From assembly GCA_020859745.1 (NCBI GenBank), contig JAJBVQ010000068.1, positions 1 through 5,321 of the forward strand: DNA of 5,321 nucleotides. The letters run 5' to 3'. Origin of the DNA: Rikenellaceae bacterium. GTDB lineage: Bacteria > Bacteroidota > Bacteroidia > Bacteroidales > Rikenellaceae. Below the pieces are notes generated by a model. It was not told where the DNA came from. It saw only the letters and a list, made by a program, of their open reading frames with translations, and made no database searches. A program made the position numbers and the translations under genes. Shown in pieces: positions 1-5,321 of the stretch. Position 1 is the first letter of the stretch. Every line of letters begins with the position of its first letter.

Positions 1-490
1 ACGTCCAGTCGCCGTTGTTGGTCATGTAGTCCGTGAAATAGAAGCCGGAGAGGTTGCGGATCGCGGAAAAAATGGTATTCCCGAGAGTTGCCGCATTGAC
101 CTTGCGTACCCCCAAATCACCCTTTCCGGTATTCCCGTCTTGCGTGCCGTCTACCGTATTATATGCATCCCAACCGGAAATCGTACGGTTTTCCGAATCA
201 CCACCCGTATATTTAGGAACATAGAAAGTTTTTCCATTTTCATTCGATCCATCACGGCTCCCCACAAACGGATCTTTCCTACCCCACTGATACAGAAGGC
301 CATAGGAAGCTACCCCCGGAGAAGCAGACATAGCACCCAGATTACGGTCCATAATCGGGTGTTTCACACCCCCCGAAATAGCCTCGGTACCCGGATCGTT
401 GTTCAGCCACCCCGCATAAGTGTGAACCGCGGCAGTTCCGTCATTAGCCGTGGCATTGGCCGCAGAACCCGGAACAGTCCCAGGCTCCCT
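1..490 (-). pseudogene. FISUMP-like domain in frame after the TAG; 3' end beyond the window
   Basis: The frame of the upstream 513-residue gene stays open for 163 more codons to the window edge, with no stop and no frameshift. It encodes a linker, then HTYAGWLNN, IMDRNLGAMSASPG (DRN codons at 349-341), SYGLLYQWGRKDPFVGS, TFYVPKYTGG and finally FTDYMTNNGDWT. These line up with YKGWMQDNG, DRNLGA, GLLYQWGRKDPF, AWYVPNGSGG and FTGGTNADWT in the complete paralogue. By that comparison about 125 residues, including the DPCPSGWRVP and VRCVKE equivalents, should lie past the edge. In-frame ATGs exist (352 and 331) but fall within or next to the DRNLGA motif and lack any signal peptide, so separate translation would not give a secreted protein. 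It is labelled pseudogene because of the stop, yet the intact motifs mean decay is recent or absent, or that read-through occurs. Confidence 0.75.
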
Positions 491-493
491 CTA
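491..493 (-). other. In-frame TAG separating fimbrillin part from FISUMP part
   Basis: The codons read AAT AGT TAG AGG GAG CCT. The stop is flanked by Gly, Ser, Asn, Ala and Pro-rich sequence (PGDGNS before, REPGTVPGSAANATANDGT after), which looks like an interdomain linker. A single C-to-T change from CAG (Gln) would create it. The two other complete gene ends in the window use TGA and TAA, and no other in-frame TAG occurs in the three genes, so the window neither supports nor excludes reassignment of TAG. The context does not match the classical leaky UAG-CARYYA signal. Confidence 0.8.
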
Positions 494-2032
494 ACTATTC
501 CCATCACCTGGCTGATAGGAAGTTACCCAGCAATGCCAACTCCAGACCGTTTCGTTATCCCACGCCGTACCATCCGCTTTTACAGCCCTCCGCAAACGAA
601 TAATGCAATTACCCGCACCAGCCCCTTGCGCTTTGATACGAATCAAGTCACGCCTGTTGGTAATCACCGGATTTTCGATGGTCACCAAAGGCTGTCCCCC
701 ATTCTGCTCATCCTGCCAAGCGATCTCAGCAATCCAAACCCGCTTATCGGCATACTCCGGCAAGGAATCCGCCTGATTGTAAGTCACGCTCGAAGCTATC
801 CACGAAGGCCCAGTAGGTCCGTTAAAACCCTCCTGGGCCTCTGTACCTCCCTGATATACAGTTCCGTTGGTAAGCCCGTAAAGCGCGGCCACCGCATCGG
901 TATAAATCTCGTTCGCCCGTTTCACCGGAATATAGGTCACAGACGCGGAACCCGGAACCAGCATGTAACAGTTAGCTACCGGAGCATCCACTGTATTGAT
1001 CTCCACACGATTATCCCCACCCACCTCGAAATCGTTGATGGTGCAAGTAATCGTGTAGATCTTATTCCGCTCGATATTGAAATTGTCGGTCATATTCGAA
1101 CCGAGGTAAACTTTCATAATAGCCTGCTTTTTCTGGCCCACCGCCACCCGCTCGGCCTTCACCTCCACATAGGTGCAGAAATCGCCCAAAGCGGCGCTCG
1201 GCACCTTTTTCAGCGGGTCATTATTGGCGATCGTTCCGCGCACATTGTCCGGCACAAACCAAACCTGCTGCTCCGCAACACCCTTATTCGCCGCTGCTTC
1301 CTCGAAGTTAGCAGCAGCCGACGCCGGGTAAGTCGCCCCGTCAGGCACTGCAAAATAAGCATTTTTCGGCTTATTTACCAGCTTTACCGAGGTGATCGTG
1401 TAATTTTCCGCCGCAGACGCACCAATCTTAGCCGTAAAGAGAATCTGGGCGACCACCCGCTTCAGCTTGATCCCCGTTTTGGACAGGAATTTGCCGTTTG
1501 AATAGATATCCGCCGTCACCTCGTCGCTGCACATGGGAATCCCGTTCGAAGTAGCCATATCCAAAGACGAACCTAACGTACCCGCCATTTTTTTGAAATC
1601 GGCTACCGTTTTCCCGGCCAAAGCGTCCGAAAAAACAGTAGCGTCATCCATAGCCGCCAGCACGTAAATCCGCTGGCTTTTGCCCGCACGCAGGGTCGGT
1701 GTCAGGGTAGCCCCAGCGGCCAACGAAGCGGTCTTGGAAGCCGTTACGAACGCGCCCGCCGCATCAAACTGGATCACCCAGACATTCTTCAGCGCAATGG
1801 ACGCCTTGGTAGCCTCCGACCCGGTTTCCGCCGCCGAAAACTCGACATCCATGGCTTCGCTCTTGTAAACCTTGCTCTTTTCGCCGCCTTCGACGGCAGG
1901 GGCCGCATCCTCGACCGTAAAGCCGATCTCGACCCGGACGGGGTCGCCTGTGCCTCCGAACTCCTCATTGATACGTTTGGTGCAGGATGCCAGCAGAAGG
2001 GCTGCCGAACATAGTGCGATCAATTTTTTCAT
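491..2032 (-). CDS. Fimbrillin-family lipoprotein, paralogue of upstream gene, ended by TAG before its FISUMP domain (513 aa)
   Basis: Starts at ATG 2032, 33 nt after the upstream stop, with an A-rich leader and no strong Shine-Dalgarno. MKKLIALCSAALLLASC is a lipoprotein signal with lipobox LASC and Cys17. The fimbrillin region matches the upstream gene motif by motif: VWVIQFDAAGAFV (84-96), LKRVVAQILFTAKI (190-203), QVWFVPDNVRG (256-266) and VYLGSNMTDNFNIERNKIY (308-326). The linker is shorter than in the neighbour. The middle module runs from VANCYMLVP (352-360), through RRDLIRIKAQG and GNC (Cys476), to VWSWHCWVTSY (496-506). The protein then ends PGDGNS at TAG. The related neighbour continues here into a FISUMP domain, and this gene's own DNA does too in the same frame (positions 490 to 1). 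As written, the product is a secreted fimbrillin-like lipoprotein lacking its likely ligand-binding domain. It may still be assembled, or may be a broken allele; a read-through product would have at least 677 residues. Confidence 0.85.
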   Translation of the reverse strand: MKKLIALCSAALLLASCTKRINEEFGGTGDPVRVEIGFTVEDAAPAVEGGEKSKVYKSEAMDVEFSAAETGSEATKASIALKNVWVIQFDAAGAFVTASKTASLAAGATLTPTLRAGKSQRIYVLAAMDDATVFSDALAGKTVADFKKMAGTLGSSLDMATSNGIPMCSDEVTADIYSNGKFLSKTGIKLKRVVAQILFTAKIGASAAENYTITSVKLVNKPKNAYFAVPDGATYPASAAANFEEAAANKGVAEQQVWFVPDNVRGTIANNDPLKKVPSAALGDFCTYVEVKAERVAVGQKKQAIMKVYLGSNMTDNFNIERNKIYTITCTINDFEVGGDNRVEINTVDAPVANCYMLVPGSASVTYIPVKRANEIYTDAVAALYGLTNGTVYQGGTEAQEGFNGPTGPSWIASSVTYNQADSLPEYADKRVWIAEIAWQDEQNGGQPLVTIENPVITNRRDLIRIKAQGAGAGNCIIRLRRAVKADGTAWDNETVWSWHCWVTSYQPGDGNS

Positions 2033-2065
2033 ATTGCCTGTTATTTTGTTTCTCTTGTCATGCCA

Positions 2066-4213
2066 TTACTCTTTCACGCACCGCACCGGATAGCCGTTCG
2101 CGCGGGCCTGCGCAGCCGGAACCGGGGTCGAGGCCGAAATGCCCCATGCCACCGACGAATTTCCGCTCACGGTGGACGACCAGTTGGCCGTACTGCCCGA
2201 TCCGGCCGTCACAGCCCCGTCCGCTGCGGCCCTGAACCCCTGTGCCGGATAGCAGGCCGGACCGCCCAGAACGATATTCCAAAGCCGGACTCCCGTATTT
2301 CCCGTCCCGTGCGTCGTCTCCCACACCATATTGCCAGCCGCCACATTCGCCCAGATACTGCTCCGCGGAACACGCCAGCCCGACGGGCAAGGATCAAAAA
2401 TAGATTTCTCCGCGTCCTGCCAAAGCAGGTCGTTTTTCTGCGTCCAGTCGGCATTCGTCCCGCCGGTAAAGAAAGCGGTCGGGTTCACAATGCCGTTATA
2501 GATATTATTGACGCCGGCCCCGGCTGCCGTTTTGGCTAAATCCGCTTCCGTAGCGGCGCGGAAACCGCCGCTGCCGTTGGGCACATACCACGCATGCGCC
2601 GCGGTTCCCGTACCTGCCGCCCCGATGAAAGGGTCTTTGCGCCCCCATTGGTAGAGCAGCCCCCACGAACCGGTGTCGAACGGCCCCGACGCCGCCCCTA
2701 AATTACGGTCCATAATAAACTTGCCGTTATCCTGCATCCACCCTTTGTACTGGTGCACCTCGCCCACGCTCAATGCTCCGGCGTAATCGGTCACCGGTTC
2801 GTAGTCGGTGATCCACAAATGCCAGCTCCAGACAAGGACTCCATCACCCTTGCGCCGCAGCCCGACCACGCAATTCCCGGCCACCCCCGTCGACCGCAGG
2901 ACGATATTGTCGTTTCGCGTACGGATCGTCCTACCCGTTATGTTCACCATCGGCGCGCTGTTGTCCTGCCAGAGCACCTCCCCGACCCATTCCCGCCCGT
3001 CCATCGCCACGGCCGGAAGGGAATCTTTCTGGCGGTAGCCCGGCACACTGAGCAGGCCGTAACGGTCGCAAATATTGTCCTGGTAGATCTCGTTCACCCG
3101 TATGACAGGGATTTTGACATCATTAGCCGTCGCCGCAGGATTGACCATATAGCAGTTCGCCACCCGGTTACCCCCCATGGAGACATCCCCGCTTTCGCTG
3201 CCCGGCTGTTCATCGTCCACACCCAACTCGCCGCCCCCGTCTGTTACCGAGATCCGCATATCCACCACATTCGCCCCCTTGATCACCGCGTCGATCTTAT
3301 AGATCGTATTCCGCTTCAGGTTGTAATCCTTCACCGGATCAGCCCCCAGATAGAGTTGATATGCCAGCTCCACCGTCTGCCCGTCCCGGGTATAGTCGCC
3401 GATCATCTCCAGGTAGGTCGCCTTCTCTCCGCCCGAAGCCAAAGCCGCATCCGTCTTCTGCGAAGCGGTCTCCGCCGTCCCGGTACCCCGTTTGTTCTCG
3501 GCCACATACCACACCTGCGACCCTTTCGCATCGCGGGTCGGCTGGTTCGTCACAGCCACCGCCGGATAGTCCCCGAAAGCCGCCGAAACAGCGGGATAAA
3601 CCTCCGCCGGAGTAGCATACGACATCACCTTCGGCACATTCCGCAGCCGGATGCTTTTGAGCGTAAAAGTGATATGCTTATCCGCCGCATCGGGAATATC
3701 CACCCAGTAGCTCAGCTCGATCTTGGCCACCGCGCGTTTCATCACGACCGCCGCCTGCGTTTGCCCCCCGATGATATTTCCCCGGTACTCGCCGTACATC
3801 ACCAACGCATTGCCAGCCGTCAGGGCCGCTTCATCGGCCACTGCGCGGGTGAGCGCGCGGCAGGCCGCCAGATTGCCGGAAAAAGTCTTGAACGGGGCCG
3901 CATCCGCCACATTGGCCACGAAAACGACCGTCTGCGAGGTGCCCGAAGTGAGATCGAGCGCAAGTTTATTGTTCGCAACGGCCCCACCTTTATAAATGTA
4001 TTTCACAAAATTGCCCGAAGCGTCGAACTGCAACACCGCCACGTTGGACAGCGTATTCTCCTGTGCAGCACTCAGTTTCGTCTGCTTCATATCGAACGAT
4101 CCGGGACTCAGCCGGAAAGTGGCCAGCCCATCCCCGACAATATCCGGCCGGTCGCTTCTGTTGCAGGCACCCAATACCCCTGCGGCCAGTAAGAGTAGAA
4201 TTATTTTTTTCAT
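2066..4213 (-). CDS. Fimbrillin-family lipoprotein with C-terminal FISUMP-like domain (715 aa)
   Basis: Complete gene ending in TAA. The ATG at 4213 is chosen because MKKIILLLLAAGVLGAC follows at once: a lipoprotein signal with lipobox LGAC and lipidated Cys17. Residues about 20-320 resemble DUF4906/Mfa-like fimbrillins: VAVLQFDASGNFVKY (58-72), MKRAVAKIEL (158-167), VWYVAENKRG (234-243) and YLGADPVKDYNLKRNTIY (288-305). An acidic, Gly-rich linker (about 324-345) leads to a middle module from VANCYMVNP (351-359) to VWSWHLWITD (461-470), with a second GNC motif at Cys448. The C-terminal region, about 495-715, is FISUMP-like: DRNLGA (502-507), GLLYQWGRKDPF (518-529), DPCPSGWRVP (607-616), NWSS (677-680) and terminal VRCVKE. 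FISUMP domains are often treated as C-type-lectin-like, so ligand binding at a fimbrial tip or on the cell surface is a reasonable inference. It sits 33 nt before its paralogue. The DUF4906 assignment is from memory of motifs and less certain than the fimbrillin and FISUMP calls. Confidence 0.9.
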   Translation of the reverse strand: MKKIILLLLAAGVLGACNRSDRPDIVGDGLATFRLSPGSFDMKQTKLSAAQENTLSNVAVLQFDASGNFVKYIYKGGAVANNKLALDLTSGTSQTVVFVANVADAAPFKTFSGNLAACRALTRAVADEAALTAGNALVMYGEYRGNIIGGQTQAAVVMKRAVAKIELSYWVDIPDAADKHITFTLKSIRLRNVPKVMSYATPAEVYPAVSAAFGDYPAVAVTNQPTRDAKGSQVWYVAENKRGTGTAETASQKTDAALASGGEKATYLEMIGDYTRDGQTVELAYQLYLGADPVKDYNLKRNTIYKIDAVIKGANVVDMRISVTDGGGELGVDDEQPGSESGDVSMGGNRVANCYMVNPAATANDVKIPVIRVNEIYQDNICDRYGLLSVPGYRQKDSLPAVAMDGREWVGEVLWQDNSAPMVNITGRTIRTRNDNIVLRSTGVAGNCVVGLRRKGDGVLVWSWHLWITDYEPVTDYAGALSVGEVHQYKGWMQDNGKFIMDRNLGAASGPFDTGSWGLLYQWGRKDPFIGAAGTGTAAHAWYVPNGSGGFRAATEADLAKTAAGAGVNNIYNGIVNPTAFFTGGTNADWTQKNDLLWQDAEKSIFDPCPSGWRVPRSSIWANVAAGNMVWETTHGTGNTGVRLWNIVLGGPACYPAQGFRAAADGAVTAGSGSTANWSSTVSGNSSVAWGISASTPVPAAQARANGYPVRCVKE

Positions 4214-4237
4214 ACCTGATTGTATCTCGATCTTAAT

Positions 4238-4261
4238 GGAACAGCGACCGAAGGCCGTTCC
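4238..4261 (-). promoter_or_regulatory. Intergenic RNA stem-loop with UUCG loop
   Basis: In the minus-strand transcript the arms GGAACGGC and GCUGUUCC pair over 8 bp, including one G-U pair. The 8-nt interior, CUUCGGUC, can form a C-UUCG-G tetraloop next to a two-nucleotide bulge. The hairpin begins 8 nt after the TGA of the upstream gene and ends about 25 nt before the ATG of the next. It is followed by AUUAAGAUCGAGAU, not a U-run, so it is a poor candidate for an intrinsic terminator. A role in RNA stability, processing or uneven expression of the two genes is inferred from position and structure only. Confidence 0.45.
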
Positions 4262-4268
4262 GGAAAAT

Positions 4269-5321
4269 TCAGCTAAAAGGAACGACCCCTTCATCCCCCA
4301 TGCCGGTACTCCACCCCGTTTCGGTCCATTCGCCCAGTACGATGCCGTTCAACGGGTCGCCTCCCACCTCCAGGTCGGTCATCACATTATTGGTCCACGG
4401 CAACAGCTCGAACATAGTCAGCACCGCGCCGCCATCCTTGACCGTCACCTTGAAGAGATAGCGGTTGCCCGGCAGGAATGCAATCCCGTTCAGGGTCGCC
4501 GTATAGGTTTTGTAAAGGGAATTGTTGACCAGCACATGGAAAGTCAGCGTCAGGTCGTCCGCCGGCAAAGAATTAGCCGCCCGCGGCAGGATCGTGTCCA
4601 GAGCCGCCGCAGTGCAATCGTCGATCTGTGTGAAACGGGAACCCGGAATCGTTGAAGTCCCGGTATAGGCCGTCCCCGCCACGGCGATATCACCGCCGAG
4701 TGTGAATGGCGCTGGAGAAGCAGCAAGTTTCCCGACCGTCACGCCGGCATCCTGCATCGCCACGGCCGTAACCGTATTGGCGTCCGTTTTCCGCGTTACG
4801 GTGAAATGCAACTGGGAGCCTTTATGCCCGAAAGGAAGATCGACGTTCGTACGCCGACCTGTCACTTTCCGGGTTACGGCAGGCGTAGCGATAAGATCCG
4901 TTCCCCGGGAAATATTGATCCGGGGACGCGAAGCCATGGCGACGGCCGGAGCATAGGCATAGAAATCATAATCCCCCAGGCTCAACTCCATGACGGAGCC
5001 GCTGCCGGAAGTCACGACGCCCGAAGCATCGGTCACGCACGGCGCGAAAGAGCCGTCGCTAAGGATTTGGTAGGTGTTTTCGGTAACATAGGTGTCCGCA
5101 GCCGGATCGGCTGCCGCACCTCCGTTCGCACGCTTATAGACGAGCACGCGCACGGTCGTACCTTCGGTCAGATTGATATCGGCTTTGGTCGCTGCATTTG
5201 ACGCGACGGTCAGTCCCTCTCCGGAGAACTCTACCGGATAGGTCTTTCCATCGTCCGGGCCGGGGTACGGTCCGTCATGCTTGCAGCTCCAAATGCCGGA
5301 TATACTGATACACAGTAATAC
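4269..5321 (-). CDS. Fimbrillin-family (Mfa_like_1/BF2992-like) lipoprotein, 5' end beyond the window
   Basis: The frame is open from the window edge to a TGA at 4269-4271, giving 350 residues without the initiator. The first visible residues are hydrophobic and end in GIWSC, then K-H-D. This looks like the end of a lipoprotein signal peptide with a loose lipobox and lipidated Cys at visible residue 13, so only a few N-terminal residues are missing. The rest fits a fimbrillin of the Mfa_like_1 type: an early VRVLVYKR strand (about residues 56-63), LSLGDYDFYAYAP (113-125), LPFGHKGSQLHFTV (162-175), FLPGNRYLFKVTV (282-294), and the near-terminal LLPWTN (306-311), where an aromatic strand ends in the family's usual P-W. 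It has no FISUMP domain, unlike the two genes downstream. It is the first visible gene of the probable operon, 55 nt before the next start. A structural or minor fimbrial subunit is inferred; whether stalk, anchor or tip cannot be decided. Confidence 0.82.
   Translation of the reverse strand, partial: VLLCISISGIWSCKHDGPYPGPDDGKTYPVEFSGEGLTVASNAATKADINLTEGTTVRVLVYKRANGGAAADPAADTYVTENTYQILSDGSFAPCVTDASGVVTSGSGSVMELSLGDYDFYAYAPAVAMASRPRINISRGTDLIATPAVTRKVTGRRTNVDLPFGHKGSQLHFTVTRKTDANTVTAVAMQDAGVTVGKLAASPAPFTLGGDIAVAGTAYTGTSTIPGSRFTQIDDCTAAALDTILPRAANSLPADDLTLTFHVLVNNSLYKTYTATLNGIAFLPGNRYLFKVTVKDGGAVLTMFELLPWTNNVMTDLEVGGDPLNGIVLGEWTETGWSTGMGDEGVVPFS

Noticed and set aside
341..355. A 15-nt exact match between 341-355 and 2702-2716 considered as a direct repeat.
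   Set aside because: It encodes the conserved IMDRN motif at the same place in two paralogous domains, so homology explains it. It could at most help recombination between the copies.
491..493. TAG reassigned to an amino acid throughout the organism, as in some phages.
   Set aside because: Only one in-frame TAG is seen, the genes are typical chromosomal Bacteroidales fimbrial genes, and nothing phage-like is present.
140..1501. Long open frame of 453 codons on the plus strand.
   Set aside because: It lies wholly antisense to the third gene and its TAG-separated extension. Its product is rich in Arg, His, Ile and Pro with no domain or signal, as expected for the shadow of a real coding strand.
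2753..4192. Long open frame of 479 codons on the plus strand.
   Set aside because: Antisense to the complete 715-residue lipoprotein. The product is His/Arg/Pro-rich and shows no recognisable motif, whereas the minus strand has a signal peptide and known domains.
4238..4261. The intergenic hairpin as an intrinsic terminator.
   Set aside because: No U-rich run follows the stem on the transcribed strand, and the next gene starts about 25 nt later.
4214..4294. Upstream ATG at 4294 as the start of the second gene, overlapping the first gene.
   Set aside because: It would put 27 unlike residues before an otherwise ideal lipoprotein signal peptide starting at the ATG at 4213.
5151..5153. GTG as a possible start of the first gene.
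   Set aside because: The frame is open upstream to the window edge and encodes a lipoprotein signal-like stretch ending in GIWSC, so this GTG is an internal Val codon.

Overview
The window is a stretch of a surface-fimbria locus from a member of the Bacteroidota, most likely a gut-type Bacteroidales. The signs are three consecutive FimA/Mfa-type fimbrillin-family lipoproteins, lipoprotein signal peptides with a lipobox Cys, weak A-rich leaders without a strong Shine-Dalgarno, and FISUMP-like (Fibrobacter succinogenes major paralogous) C-terminal domains. Hand-counted GC of about 60% in most coding segments would suit an Alistipes/Rikenellaceae-like organism, but the genus is only a guess. No RNA gene, mobile element or CRISPR array was seen.

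All genes lie on the minus strand and read from high to low coordinates, with gaps of 55 and 33 nt, so they look like one operon. No promoter is visible and both window edges cut through coding sequence. First (4269-5321) is a 5'-truncated fimbrillin-like lipoprotein of the Mfa_like_1/BF2992 type. A 55-nt gap with a strong RNA hairpin follows. Second (2066-4213) is a complete 715-residue lipoprotein with three parts: an N-terminal fimbrillin (DUF4906-like) region, a middle module bounded by ANCYM and WSWH motifs, and a C-terminal FISUMP-like, possibly C-type-lectin-like, domain. Third (491-2032) is a paralogue of the second with the same first two modules. It stops at a TAG at 491-493.

The most notable point is what follows that TAG. 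The same reading frame stays open to the window edge (490 down to 1) and encodes the matching FISUMP domain with its motifs intact. The stop lies in the linker between the middle module and the FISUMP domain. The gene is therefore a fresh nonsense allele, a sequencing error, or a gene making a short form and a read-through long form. The FISUMP half is also clearly poorer in GC than both the 5' half of its own gene and the matching part of its neighbour, which suggests a mosaic history.

By family analogy the proteins would be exported as lipoproteins, processed at the outer membrane and assembled into a fimbria. The two FISUMP-bearing proteins would be accessory or tip components that bind a ligand. 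This role is inferred; no ligand or assembly partner can be read from the sequence.
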